A DNA stretch of 64,000 nucleotides. Origin: Paraburkholderia sacchari. Lineage in GTDB: Bacteria; Pseudomonadota; Gammaproteobacteria; Burkholderiales; Burkholderiaceae. The stretch spans positions 62,001 through 126,000 of the forward strand of contig NZ_JTDB02000009.1 in assembly GCF_000785435.2 (NCBI RefSeq), written 5' to 3'. A program made the translations under genes and the position numbers. Of this stretch, positions 16,188 to 25,822 are shown in pieces. The number at the start of each line of letters is the position of its first letter. The first letter of the stretch is position 1. Under the pieces are notes generated by a model. It was not told the origin of the DNA and ran no database searches. It saw nothing but the letters and a program-made list of their open reading frames with translations.

Positions 16188-16844
16188 ATGCAAACGCTGC
16201 AGGTGGAGATTCCCGTCGATTACGTGACCCTGGGCGGAACCCTGGAGATGCCCGACAAGGCCCGCGCCATCGTGGTGTTCGCGCATGGCAGCGGCAGCAG
16301 CCGCTTCAGCCCGCGCAACCGGCAGGTGGCGGCGGGGCTGCACGGCGCGGGCTTCGCGACGCTGCTGTTCGACCTGCTCACGGCTGAGGAGCAGCGGCAC
16401 GACAGCGTCGACGCCACGTACCGCTTCAACATTTCGCTGCTGGCGCGCCGGCTTGCCGCGACCCTCGTCTGGCTGCGCGAGCGGCCCGAGATCGCGCCGC
16501 TGCCGGTGGGTCTTTTCGGCGCGAGCACGGGCGCGGCCGCCGCGCTCGTCGCGGCGGCGCAGACGGATTCGGTGGGCGCCATCGTGTCCCGGGGCGGACG
16601 GCCCGATCTTGCGAGGACGGCGCTCGCCTCGGTTACGGCGCCCACGCTGCTGATCGTGGGCGGACTCGACGAGGAGGTCATCCGCCTGAACCGCAAGGCC
16701 GCCGCGCAGATGCACTGCGAGCATCGCATCGACATCGTGCCCGGCGCGACGCATTTGTTCGAGGAGCCGGGCACGCTCGAAGAAGTGACGCGCCTTGCCA
16801 GCGACTGGTTTGTGCGCTGGCTCGATGGACGCACGCGCGCATGA
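16188..16844 (+). CDS. Alpha/beta hydrolase (dienelactone-hydrolase-like)
   Basis: The 218-residue cytoplasmic protein has an alpha/beta-hydrolase fold: the oxyanion-side loop VVFAHGSGSSRFSPRN, the nucleophile elbow LFGASTGAAAAL (Ser in GASTG), LLIVGGLDEEV carrying the acidic residue and VPGATHLFEEPG carrying the catalytic His. Proteins of this type often occur near or fused to phosphoribosyltransferases in stress loci. GGAGGGA lies upstream of the ATG. It is the first gene of a probable four-gene operon with the BCAM0308-family, phosphoribosyltransferase and erythromycin-esterase-like genes (gaps 61, 22 and 34 bp), driven from the FNR box at 16095-16108. Substrate unknown. Confidence 0.9.
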   Translation: MQTLQVEIPVDYVTLGGTLEMPDKARAIVVFAHGSGSSRFSPRNRQVAAGLHGAGFATLLFDLLTAEEQRHDSVDATYRFNISLLARRLAATLVWLRERPEIAPLPVGLFGASTGAAAALVAAAQTDSVGAIVSRGGRPDLARTALASVTAPTLLIVGGLDEEVIRLNRKAAAQMHCEHRIDIVPGATHLFEEPGTLEEVTRLASDWFVRWLDGRTRA

Positions 16845-16905
16845 GCCGTTCATCGGCTGTTTATTTTTCCACCCTTGATTTTCAACCTTGACGGAGCGAC
16901 CGGAC

Positions 16906-17421
16906 ATGAACCCGATTCGCAACAACAAGGCGGCGACCGGAATGCGCCGCGACAAGAGACTGCAACCGCATACGGACGACAGCTACCGCGCACCCTTGCG
17001 CGTGATGAGCGGCACGGGCTGCCGCGAATGCGGCGCCGTCTACGAAAACGGCCGGTGGATATGGAGCGCCAGCGCGGAAGTGACCAAACAGTTGCTGTGC
17101 CCCGCCTGCCGCAGGATTTCCGAGCACGCGCCGGCCGGGGAGCTGTGGCTGCAGTCGTGCGACTACCTGATGCCGCGCCTCGATCAGGTCGTCTCGCTCC
17201 TGTCGCGTGAAGCGCAGAACGAAGAGGGCCTGCACGCGCTGGAGCGCATCATGGACATCGACGTCCAACCCGGCGGCGTGCGCGTCACGACGACCGGGCC
17301 GCACCTGTTGCGCAGGCTCGCGGAGGCCATGCTGCGGGCGCACCACGGCAAGCTCTCGATCGAGTATCGCGACGGCGAGCGCGTGTTGCACGCGAGATGG
17401 AGCCATGACCAGCAGGTGTGA
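16906..17421 (+). CDS. BCAM0308-family zinc-ribbon protein
   Basis: The 171-residue protein has a zinc ribbon with two CxxC pairs, CREC near residue 39 and CPAC near residue 66, followed by an alpha/beta region (ERIMDIDVQPGGVRVTTTGPHLLRRLAEAML). It resembles the small uncharacterised family named after BCAM0308 of Burkholderia cenocepacia, a gene of the low-oxygen-activated locus. The ATG at 16906 is chosen over the in-frame TTG at 16888. Location is cytoplasmic. The zinc ribbon suggests binding to nucleic acid or a protein, but no function has been shown. Confidence 0.85.
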   Translation: MNPIRNNKAATGMRRDKRLQPHTDDSYRAPLRVMSGTGCRECGAVYENGRWIWSASAEVTKQLLCPACRRISEHAPAGELWLQSCDYLMPRLDQVVSLLSREAQNEEGLHALERIMDIDVQPGGVRVTTTGPHLLRRLAEAMLRAHHGKLSIEYRDGERVLHARWSHDQQV

Positions 17422-17443
17422 GAATTGATCAGGATGCCAGACC

Positions 17444-18169
17444 ATGAATGACGTATTCCAGAATCGCGTCGATGCGGGCAGGCAGCTTGCCTGGGCATTG
17501 GAGCGCTACGCGCAGCGCGACGACGTCGTCGTGCTCGCGCTGCCGCGCGGCGGCGTGCCGGTTGGCTATGAGGTGGCGGGGGCCTTGCGCTGCCCCCTCG
17601 ACGTGCTGATCGTGCGCAAGCTGGGCGCGCCGCAGAATCCGGAGCTCGCCATGGGCGCGATCGCCAGCGGCGACGCGCTCTACGTGAACAACGCGGTGCT
17701 GCGCGCGCTCGGCGTGAGCGAGGCGCAGTTCGCGGAGACGTTCGAGCGCGAGCGCGTCGAGCTTCATCGCCGCGAGTCGGCTTACCGGGGGCAGCGGCCG
17801 CCGACGGTTGTGCAGGGCAAGACCGTTATCGTGGTGGACGACGGCATGGCCACAGGCGCGACCATGCATGCGGCCCTCAAGGCGCTGCGCGCCAGACGGC
17901 CGAGGGCGCTCGTGGTGGCGGTGCCGGTTTGCCCCGCTGGCGCCGAAAGGCGCTTCGCCGGGGTGGCGGACGACTTCGTTTGCGTGATGCAGCCGCACGG
18001 GTTCATGGGCATCGGGCAGTTTTATGCCGACTTCGCCCAGACCAGCGACGAGGAGGTTCGAGCCTGCCTCGACGCCGCGCAAGGCCGGCAACCGGACACG
18101 GCGCGCGGCGCTGCGGGCGGCGATGCCGGCGGCGCGCATTCTGTGCCGCCCAGCGGCGGCCCGGCTTGA
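17444..18169 (+). CDS. Phosphoribosyltransferase-family protein
   Basis: The 241-residue protein has a type I PRTase fold: ALPRGGVPVGYEVA near the N-terminus, LDVLIVRKLGAP, and the PRPP-binding signature VIVVDDGMATGATM (about residues 127-140). The C-terminal 25 residues are a low-complexity Gly/Ala/Pro tail. This class occurs next to, or fused with, erythromycin-esterase-like and dienelactone-hydrolase-like proteins in many bacteria. The exact base or nucleotide substrate is unknown, and an ordinary salvage role is unlikely given the context. It sits 22 bp after the BCAM0308-family gene and 34 bp before the erythromycin-esterase-like gene. Confidence 0.9.
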   Translation: MNDVFQNRVDAGRQLAWALERYAQRDDVVVLALPRGGVPVGYEVAGALRCPLDVLIVRKLGAPQNPELAMGAIASGDALYVNNAVLRALGVSEAQFAETFERERVELHRRESAYRGQRPPTVVQGKTVIVVDDGMATGATMHAALKALRARRPRALVVAVPVCPAGAERRFAGVADDFVCVMQPHGFMGIGQFYADFAQTSDEEVRACLDAAQGRQPDTARGAAGGDAGGAHSVPPSGGPA

Positions 18170-18203
18170 GCGGCCAGTCAATCCAGCAAGGAGGGCATGG
18201 ATC

Positions 18204-19526
18204 GTGCAGCCTTCGAAAACCCCTTTTCTGGCCGTTCGCGACCTCGCGCAACGCCTTGACGGAACACTTTCGGACTACGACGCACTGCTGGAGATGGCGC
18301 ACGGCCGCGATCTGGTTCTGCTTGGCGAGGCGACTCACGGCACCGCCGAGTTCTACCGCATGCGCGCGGAAATCACGTTGCGCCTGATCCGCGAGTGCGG
18401 CTTCGACACCGTGGCGATCGAAGGCGACTGGCCCGACGCCTGGCGCATCAACCGCTTCGTGCAATGCGCGGGCGCCGACGACGCGACATCCGCGCTGGAC
18501 GACTTCGAGCGATTCCCCGCGTGGATGTGGCGCAATCGCGAGATGCGCGAGTTCATCGCGGCGCTGCGCGAGCTGAACGCGGCGCGGCCACGGCGGCAGC
18601 GCGCGGGCGTTTATGGTCTCGATCTGTACAGCCTCTACCGCTCGGCGGACGCCGTGATCCGCTATCTCGAAGCCGTGGATCCGCACGAAGCCGCGCTGGC
18701 GCGCGAGCGCTACGCGGCGCTCGATCATGTGCGCGAGGCGCAGGCCTACGGTTACGCGGTCGCGCTCGGCGCGCGGCCCGCTGCGCGCGCGGGCGCGGTG
18801 AAGCAGCTTCTGCAACTGCGTGCCGGCGAATTCGAGTACCTCGCGCGCGACGGCACCGACGCGCTCGACGCGCAGTTCTTCGCGGAGCAGAACGCCCAGG
18901 TGGTGGTCAATGCCGAGGCGTACTACCGCGGCATGTTCAGCAGCCGGCTGAACACCTGGAACCTGCGCGACGCCCACATGGCCAATACGCTGTTCGCGCT
19001 GGCGAGCTATCGCGTGCGGCGCGGCGGCAGCGGCAAGGTCGTGGTCTGGGCCCACAACTCGCACCTTGGCGACGCTCGCGCGACCGAGTCGCGCCGGCGC
19101 GGCGAGTGGAACCTCGGCCAGATCGTGCGCGAGAGCGCGCAGCACCGCGCCTTGCTGGTGGGCTTCACGACCTGCACTGGCCATGTGTCTGCCGCCTCCG
19201 AGTGGGACGGCGAGGTCGAGCAAAAGTGGGTGCGTCCGGCGCTGCCCGAGAGCTGGGAGCACCTGTTCCACACGACGGGCTACGACCGGTTCTTTCTGCC
19301 GCTGCGCGAGGACGTGTCCCGCCCGCTCGACGAACCCATGCTCGAGCGCGCCATCGGCGTGCTGTACCTGCCGCGGACGGAGCGGCAGAGCCACTACTTC
19401 GAAGCCTCGCTCGCGTCGCAGTTCGATGCGCTGTTCCATCTCGATGAAACCAGCGCGCTCGAACCGCTCGAACCGGCGCCGGGCTGGCACCGGCGCGAGG
19501 GCAGCGCCGAGACGCCCATGGCGTAG
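18204..19526 (+). CDS. Erythromycin-esterase-family protein
   Basis: The 440-residue product belongs to the EreA/ChaN-like erythromycin-esterase superfamily. LLGEATHGTAEFYRMRAEI holds the family Glu and His, VAIEGDWPDA a second conserved Glu, and VVWAHNSHLGDARATE a histidine cluster. The start is GTG at 18204, with AGGAGGG at 18188-18194; the nearby ATG at 18198 is out of frame. Resistance-type EreA enzymes belong to a different branch, and chromosomal relatives paired with phosphoribosyltransferases are probably housekeeping or stress enzymes, so macrolide resistance should not be assumed. It is the last gene of the operon from the FNR box at 16095. Confidence 0.88.
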   Translation: MQPSKTPFLAVRDLAQRLDGTLSDYDALLEMAHGRDLVLLGEATHGTAEFYRMRAEITLRLIRECGFDTVAIEGDWPDAWRINRFVQCAGADDATSALDDFERFPAWMWRNREMREFIAALRELNAARPRRQRAGVYGLDLYSLYRSADAVIRYLEAVDPHEAALARERYAALDHVREAQAYGYAVALGARPAARAGAVKQLLQLRAGEFEYLARDGTDALDAQFFAEQNAQVVVNAEAYYRGMFSSRLNTWNLRDAHMANTLFALASYRVRRGGSGKVVVWAHNSHLGDARATESRRRGEWNLGQIVRESAQHRALLVGFTTCTGHVSAASEWDGEVEQKWVRPALPESWEHLFHTTGYDRFFLPLREDVSRPLDEPMLERAIGVLYLPRTERQSHYFEASLASQFDALFHLDETSALEPLEPAPGWHRREGSAETPMA

Positions 19527-19540
19527 CCCGCCACGCTTGC

Positions 19541-20140
19541 TTATTCGAACTCGGGCAGAGATTGCTCGTTGCCTCGCTGCGCGCTCTCTGGCGGCGCGAG
19601 GCCTTCGACGCTCTCCGAAATCCGCTGTGCGGTGCCCTCGTCCCCCTCGTCCCGTTCTTCCCGCTCGATGTCGCGCACCGCGGCAGGGGACGCCGCCGCA
19701 CCGGACGCCGCGGCCTCGGTTGGCGCCGGCTCGCTCGCCCGGCTTGGCCTGCGATGCGGGACGCGCCGCTGTCCAGATGGTCTCTGTCCGAACCACGCCA
19801 GCTCGCCGCGCAAACCGGCGGCATAGGCGCGCCAGCCGCCCGGATTCTGATCGAACAGGTGCTCGCGCACCGATGCGGCGAACGCGTCGCGCTCGAGCGT
19901 CTCGTCGAGCAGCCGCGCGGGCCAGGTGCAGAACGCCTGCGCCGCCTGCGCGACGAAGTCGTCGACGGACATCGAAGGCAGGACGTGTTCGAGCAGCGGC
20001 TCGTCTTCAAGCAGCGGGTTCAGTGCGATGAACTCCCCGACGGTCGCGGCCGTGGTGCGCGATTCGAGAATCCGGGCCAGCAGTTGCAGCGTGCGCCCGA
20101 GTTGAAGCAGCAGGGCGCGTCGTTCGAAAGCGTCTTTCAT
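19541..20140 (-). CDS. Hypothetical protein downstream of groEL paralogue, 199 aa
   Basis: I do not recognise this protein. The N-terminal 120 residues are alpha-helical (FERRALLLQLGRTLQLLARIL, then a segment of aromatic and acidic residues ending in AWFGQRPSG). The C-terminal 75 residues are low-complexity, rich in Arg, Ala, Pro and Glu, ending REERDEGDEG...LPEFE. There is no signal peptide or membrane span. It lies 55 bp after the divergent groEL gene on the same strand, so it is probably co-transcribed; a substrate or adaptor of that chaperonin is a possibility without direct support. It converges on the esterase-family gene with a 14-bp gap. Confidence 0.72.
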   Translation of the reverse strand: MKDAFERRALLLQLGRTLQLLARILESRTTAATVGEFIALNPLLEDEPLLEHVLPSMSVDDFVAQAAQAFCTWPARLLDETLERDAFAASVREHLFDQNPGGWRAYAAGLRGELAWFGQRPSGQRRVPHRRPSRASEPAPTEAAASGAAASPAAVRDIEREERDEGDEGTAQRISESVEGLAPPESAQRGNEQSLPEFE

Positions 20141-20195
20141 GGCGAAATCCTGTTTATCGTCCAGTTCCAGTTATTGCGGCTTGAGGCTTGCGACT

Positions 20196-21794
<1,599 letters not shown>

Positions 21795-21899
21795 GATGGA
21801 CCTCGCTGCCGGGGAGCCCCGGAAAGATGCGGCGGCCGGCGCAATGCGCGCCTGGCCGCTCGTGCATCTCCTATTGCATAACGTCGCGACGTCTAGGGC

Positions 21900-21913
21900 T
21901 TGACCTGAATCAA
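21900..21913. promoter_or_regulatory. FNR/Anr-type box upstream of groEL paralogue
   Basis: TTGACCTGAATCAA fits TTGAY-N4-RTCAA. On the minus strand TGCAAT at 21878-21873 lies 21 bases beyond the box, the class II distance, about 80 bases before the groEL GTG. Confidence 0.7.
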
Positions 21914-21934
21914 TCCGCGTCGGACCGGATGCTC

Positions 21935-21948
21935 TTGATCGAAGTCAA
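21935..21948. promoter_or_regulatory. FNR/Anr-type box upstream of alcohol dehydrogenase
   Basis: TTGATCGAAGTCAA fits TTGAT-N4-RTCAA. CATGAT at 21970-21975 follows 21 bases downstream on the plus strand, as in the ATPase and hydrolase promoters. The transcript would cross the tandem repeat at 21993-22054 before reaching the start at 22092. Confidence 0.75.
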
Positions 21949-21992
21949 TTGCGCCAGGCATCGGCGGGGCATGATCAAAACTGCTAGCGTCG

Positions 21993-22054
21993 GCGCGCAG
22001 TTGGCGCGCAGTTGGCGCGCAGTTGGCGCGTAGTTGCCACGCAGTTGCCACGCA
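21993..22054. repeat. 11-bp tandem repeat in 5' leader of alcohol dehydrogenase
   Basis: Five and a half direct copies of an 11-bp unit (GCGCGCAGTTG three times, then GCGCGTAGTTG, CCACGCAGTTG and a partial CCACGCA) lie between the FNR promoter and the ribosome-binding site. Such perfect arrays can change copy number by slippage. Confidence 0.85.
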
Positions 22055-22091
22055 CCGCGCCGGTCCATTTCCGAACGCCGATGGAGGGAAC

Positions 22092-23129
22092 ATGAAAGCA
22101 CTGGTCTACAACGGCCCGGGCCGCTTCGCGGTCGAAACGCGCCCGATGCCGGAATTGCGCGAGCCTGGCGACGCCATCGTCAAGATGTCAAAGACGACGA
22201 TCTGCGGCACCGATCTGCACATCCTCAAGGGCGACGTGCCGAGCTGCACGCCGGGGCGCATTCTCGGCCACGAAGGCGTGGGCGTCGTGCACGCAGTGGG
22301 CAGCGGCGTGAGCACGCTCGAGCCTGGCGATCACGTGCTGGTGTCGTGCATTTCCAGCTGCGGGCAATGCGAATACTGCCGCCGCGGCATGTACTCGCAC
22401 TGCAAGACGGGCGGCTGGATTCTTGGCAACCGCATCGACGGCACCCAGGCCGAATACGTGCGCACGCCGCACGCGCAGACGAGCCTCTACAAGATCCCCG
22501 CGGGCCTCGACGAAGCCGCGCTCGTGATGCTCTCGGACATCCTGCCCACCGGCTTCGAATGCGGCGTGCTCAACGGCAAGGTCGAGCCGGGCAGCACCAT
22601 CGCCATTGTGGGCGCGGGGCCGATCGGGCTGGCGGCGCTGTTGACCGCGCAGTTCTACTCGCCCGCGCAGATCATCATGATCGACATGGACGCGAACCGT
22701 CTCGAATGCGCGAAGCGCTTCGGCGCCACGGCGTGCGTCGATCCGCGCGCGGCGGACGCGGTGGAAGCGGTCATGAAGCTCACGGACGGCGTGGGCGTGG
22801 ATTGCGCCATCGAGGCGGTGGGCGTGCCCGCCACGTTCGAGCTTTGCGAGCAGCTCGTGGCGCCGGGCGGCACGATTGCGAATATCGGCGTGCATGGGGT
22901 GAGCGCGTCGATCTTTCTCGACAAGCTCTGGGATCGCAATGTCTCGATCACGACGCGTCTCGTCGACACGGTGAGCACGCCCATGCTGCTCAAGACCGTG
23001 TGCGCCGGGCGCATCGATCCGGCGCGGCTCATCACGCACCGGTTTGCATTCGACGATGTTCTCAAGGCGTACGAAACGTTCTCGCACGCGGCCAGCACGC
23101 AGGCGCTGAAGGTCATCATCGAAATGTGA
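22092..23129 (+). CDS. Zinc-dependent alcohol dehydrogenase (MDR family)
   Basis: The 345-residue enzyme is a medium-chain zinc alcohol dehydrogenase. TTICGTDLHILKGD holds the catalytic-zinc Cys, GHEGVGVVHAVGSGV the His-Glu pair, CGQCEYCRRGMYSHC the four structural-zinc cysteines, and IVGAGPIGLAALLTAQ the NAD(P) Rossmann motif. It would interconvert an alcohol and aldehyde or ketone, regenerating NAD+ in fermentation. GGAGGG upstream of ATG 22092 fixes the start. An FNR box with a -10-like CATGAT lies upstream. It is monocistronic and convergent to the gene at 23137. Confidence 0.95.
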   Translation: MKALVYNGPGRFAVETRPMPELREPGDAIVKMSKTTICGTDLHILKGDVPSCTPGRILGHEGVGVVHAVGSGVSTLEPGDHVLVSCISSCGQCEYCRRGMYSHCKTGGWILGNRIDGTQAEYVRTPHAQTSLYKIPAGLDEAALVMLSDILPTGFECGVLNGKVEPGSTIAIVGAGPIGLAALLTAQFYSPAQIIMIDMDANRLECAKRFGATACVDPRAADAVEAVMKLTDGVGVDCAIEAVGVPATFELCEQLVAPGGTIANIGVHGVSASIFLDKLWDRNVSITTRLVDTVSTPMLLKTVCAGRIDPARLITHRFAFDDVLKAYETFSHAASTQALKVIIEM

Positions 23130-23136
23130 GGCGTAT

Positions 23137-23739
23137 CTAGCGCAGCGGCATGCCGTCTCGCGTGATCTGGACGGCGGTCGCCTCGACGTAGTCGACCTTC
23201 ACGCTGTCGCCGGGCTTGAGCCCGTCGATCAGGCTCTCCGACGTTGCCTGCAACGTCATCGTGCGCGTCGGGCCGCGCACGGTGAGTTCGTGCCTGGCGG
23301 GGTCGACCTGCACGACGGTCGCCACTTCTTCGACCCGGTACAACGACAGGGACGAACCGAGCGGCGCGCCCGACGTGAAGCCTTTATCGACGCGTTTGCG
23401 TATCCCGCTCGAATCGGACTTGTCGGCGCGCAGCAGCAACGCTTTGCTGAACGTGACGGCAACGGTGTCGCCGAGTTGCAGTCTGGCGACGTTGCCGAGG
23501 CTGCGGTCGACTATCACGTCCACCGGTTCGCCGTTGTCTTCGAGCAGCGTGATGCTATTGCGTCCGATATCGATGGCAAACACCACCGCATTCGCATGCT
23601 TGACGCTGGCGCCCGAGACCACGGCGGCGGGCGCCGGCGGCGCGATCGTTTCGTCGGCGGCTGCCGTATGCATCGACGCCGCGCCGACGGCGAGCGCCGC
23701 TACGCCTGCAAGCATTCCACTTCGACAGATGCGTTGCAT
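23137..23739 (-). CDS. Secreted two-repeat beta-rich protein
   Basis: The 200-residue product has a signal peptide (MQRICRSGMLAGVAALAVGAAS, cleavage probably after HTAAA). The mature part contains two related segments of about 55 residues, VVFAIDIGRNSITLLEDNGEPVDV...LQLGDTVAVTF and VVQVDPARHELTVRGPTRT...LKPGDSVKVDY, each with the pattern of a small beta-barrel ending in a 'LxxGDxVxVxx' turn. I do not recognise a named family; small periplasmic OB- or CusF-like folds look similar. The frame extends 45 codons upstream, but only 23739 gives a signal peptide. An FNR-type box lies at 23877-23890. Confidence 0.82.
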   Translation of the reverse strand: MQRICRSGMLAGVAALAVGAASMHTAAADETIAPPAPAAVVSGASVKHANAVVFAIDIGRNSITLLEDNGEPVDVIVDRSLGNVARLQLGDTVAVTFSKALLLRADKSDSSGIRKRVDKGFTSGAPLGSSLSLYRVEEVATVVQVDPARHELTVRGPTRTMTLQATSESLIDGLKPGDSVKVDYVEATAVQITRDGMPLR

Positions 23740-23876
23740 GGTGCTTTCTCCATAGTGTGAAAACCGTATGCGTGCCCTCGGGCGCGCGCGCCGTTGCTCG
23801 AGCGCAGCGCATGACCGCCACCCAAGGAAAACACCCGTCCCAACTTGCAGATTTGCTGGTTTCCATGTCCTCACGA

Positions 23877-23890
23877 TTGATGTGCGTCAA
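23877..23890. promoter_or_regulatory. FNR/Anr-type box upstream of secreted protein
   Basis: TTGATGTGCGTCAA fits TTGAT-N4-RTCAA and lies 137 bases upstream of the minus-strand gene starting at 23739. The -10 at class II spacing (CAAATC) is weak. Confidence 0.62.
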
Positions 23891-23913
23891 GCGTTTCGCA
23901 CGCACCCGCACCA

Positions 23914-23947
23914 AAAGAAAAAACCCCACGCTCCGAAGAGCGTGGGG
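23914..23947 (-). terminator. Intrinsic terminator of the cytochrome b operon
   Basis: CCCCACGCTC and GAGCGTGGGG (23924-23933 and 23938-23947) form a perfect 10-bp stem with a 4-base loop. On the minus strand the stem is followed by TTTTTTCTTTTGG, so it ends transcripts coming from the cytochrome genes at 24057-26392. The rest of the 23740-24056 gap shows only this element and the FNR box. Confidence 0.93.
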
Positions 23948-24056
23948 TTGTGAGCAAGCTGAGTGGCGCCCTCATCTGAAAGCCGCCATGGCGTTGGCGG
24001 CATGATCCAGTGAAGCGCCAGATCCGCCACTACGCGCGCCATTTCAACCAGCGCAT

Positions 24057-24638
24057 TCAACCCGCAGCATTCGACTGTTCGGGGGCGGTATGCGCCTGAC
24101 TGTCCGGTCTTCGCTGAGGTAGGGGAAGAATGCGAGGCAGGATATTTTGGGCCTTGAAAACCCGATGTGCCAGGACCCCGGCCACGTGCAGGCCGATCAA
24201 TGCAACCAGCCCGTAGGCCGTCAGCGAATGCAGTTGCCCGAGTAGGTGCGACAGCTCGCGGCTTCTCGGCATCAGCGCAGGCAACGAAAAGAGTCCGAAG
24301 CAACTGGCAGCGTGTCCCGCCGCATTGGTCTTCATCCAGCCGAGCAGCGGTATGGCAAGCATCAACGTATAGAACAAACGATGCACCGCGATTTCCACAA
24401 AGTAGGCTGGCGTGCCTGCCCTGTTTACCGTTTTCGGCAAGCGGCCCCGCAAACGTACTCGGTTCGCCAGGCGCATCAGGACGAGGCCCAGGATCGTAAT
24501 GCCGATCGACTTGTGCAGGGTGACCAGGTCCTCCTGGTCGTCGAGCAGCCAGCCGATGACGAGATTTCCGATTAGCGCAACGGCGAGCAGCCAGTGCAGC
24601 AAGCTGACCGAGAGGGGATATCGCGAGAATTTTTCCAT
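24057..24638 (-). CDS. Cytochrome b561-type membrane protein
   Basis: The 193-residue protein has four hydrophobic spans and the haem-ligating histidines of bacterial cytochrome b561 (YodB/YceJ type): SLLHWLLAVALIGNLVIG in span 1, LHKSIGITILGLVLMRL in span 2, AVHRLFYTLMLAIPLLGW in span 3 and GQLHSLTAYGLVALIGLHVAGVLAH in span 4. It would carry electrons between the quinone pool and a periplasmic partner, a plausible one being the cytochrome b562 encoded just upstream (37-bp gap). It is the last gene of a four-gene minus-strand operon and is followed by an intrinsic terminator. Confidence 0.93.
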   Translation of the reverse strand: MEKFSRYPLSVSLLHWLLAVALIGNLVIGWLLDDQEDLVTLHKSIGITILGLVLMRLANRVRLRGRLPKTVNRAGTPAYFVEIAVHRLFYTLMLAIPLLGWMKTNAAGHAASCFGLFSLPALMPRSRELSHLLGQLHSLTAYGLVALIGLHVAGVLAHRVFKAQNILPRILPLPQRRPDSQAHTAPEQSNAAG

Positions 24639-24675
24639 GGGCGGTGTTCGAACTTCGAGTGAACGTGCGAAACGG

Positions 24676-25050
24676 TTAGCCGAGCAGGTGGTGATAATGC
24701 TTGCGTGTATCGTTGATTTCGTGCAGCGCTTTCTTCGCGCTATTCATGTCGTTTACACGGATGGCCTGATCCACCTCGGCCAACTGTTGGCGTAACGCCT
24801 GCATGCCATCGTCGTACGTGCGCTGGTCGTCGCGATAAGTCTGACGGCTTGCTTGCTGCGCGTCGCGTTCGAGCCGGGCCACATAGCCGCTTAGTTCTGG
24901 CATCGTTGTGCTGGCCATCGCGCCCTGCATGGCCACCTTCATGTCTTTCATCAGTGCCTTGATCTCACCTGCCTGTGCGAACGACGGGGCGGCCAAAAGC
25001 GAAGCGCACAACAGCAAGCTGGCGCGAAGGGAGTGCGGAAACGCGGTCAT
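24676..25050 (-). CDS. Periplasmic cytochrome b562-family protein
   Basis: The 124-residue product has a cleavable signal peptide (SLRASLLLCASLLAAPSFAQA) and a four-helix-bundle mature domain of about 98 residues, the size of cytochrome b562. The expected haem ligands are visible: Met in MKDMKVAM near the mature N-terminus and His in TRKHYHHLLG at the C-terminus. Cytochrome b562 binds haem b non-covalently in the periplasm. Pairing with a membrane cytochrome b561 in one operon suggests a short electron-transfer chain. Confidence 0.85.
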   Translation of the reverse strand: MTAFPHSLRASLLLCASLLAAPSFAQAGEIKALMKDMKVAMQGAMASTTMPELSGYVARLERDAQQASRQTYRDDQRTYDDGMQALRQQLAEVDQAIRVNDMNSAKKALHEINDTRKHYHHLLG

Positions 25051-25137
25051 GTTCGTTGTCGTACCTTGAGTGGCGATGCCGCAAGCGTAGGGGAGAGAAG
25101 GTTAACGCAGGCTTAAGGACGTGCCGGCGCGGCCCGA

Positions 25138-25779
25138 TCAAGAGTCTGTGGTGTGGCCGCGCCCTGTGTCATGGGGTCGTTTCAGCGAGCGCCGCCACGC
25201 GAGCTTGCGTTGCTCGACCAGCGTTTTCCAGTCGATTTTCGTAAGCAAGTAGACGAAACCGAGCAACGCCAGCTGCGTGATCACGAACCAGACGCTGAAA
25301 TAGCCGCCTTCGAGCTGAAATTCCGGATCGACATAGGTGGACGCCAGCTTTCCGAGGCGAGCCCACACCGTATAGCTGACCGTGCGGCCGATGAAGAATG
25401 CAACGCCGATATTCCTGAGCGGCAAACCCGAAAGTCCATATGCGATGAAAAGATAGTTCGAAGGGAACGGGCTCAAGGCATAGAGAAAAAAAGCGCTGGC
25501 CGTCATGGTGCTGTGCTTTTCGAGCCAGGCTTTGATCACGTCGATATTCTGCCGGTCCGCGTCTCGCATCAGTCTTCCGCGGACCAGGGTTCGCGCGAAG
25601 GTCGCCAATACGAGCCGCCCGATGGTCGCCGCGCTCGCGGCGACGAGGGCGAACAGCAAAGCACTGCCTTCGGGAACGTTGAAGCCGATCCACGACATGG
25701 CCATCCACGTGGGCGGTGCGAACACGGGAATCAGATTGATCAGCAGCACCACGGCGAACAGGATCGCCAGCGTCGCCAT
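25138..25779 (-). CDS. VTT/DedA-like membrane protein
   Basis: The 213-residue protein has about five hydrophobic segments and no signal peptide. The segment ALSPFPSNYLFIAYGLSGLP followed by RNIGVAFFIGRTVSYTVWARLG resembles the re-entrant loop and helix of VTT (SNARE-associated/DedA-like) proteins, where a Pro-rich 'LSPxPxN' turn is typical. VTT proteins are linked to lipid movement and membrane homeostasis. The tail is basic and cytoplasmic. It sits between the Spy-like gene (43-bp gap) and the cytochrome b562 gene (87-bp gap). Family assignment is tentative. Confidence 0.7.
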   Translation of the reverse strand: MATLAILFAVVLLINLIPVFAPPTWMAMSWIGFNVPEGSALLFALVAASAATIGRLVLATFARTLVRGRLMRDADRQNIDVIKAWLEKHSTMTASAFFLYALSPFPSNYLFIAYGLSGLPLRNIGVAFFIGRTVSYTVWARLGKLASTYVDPEFQLEGGYFSVWFVITQLALLGFVYLLTKIDWKTLVEQRKLAWRRSLKRPHDTGRGHTTDS

Positions 25780-25822
25780 GAAGCATCTCCAGGCAGATTG
25801 GTTTTATTGCTTCATTTTTCCG

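Noticed and set aside
18204..19526. Macrolide-resistance gene
   Set aside because: The protein is in the erythromycin-esterase superfamily, but its operon context and pairing with a phosphoribosyltransferase point to a chromosomal stress function; resistance is not supported.
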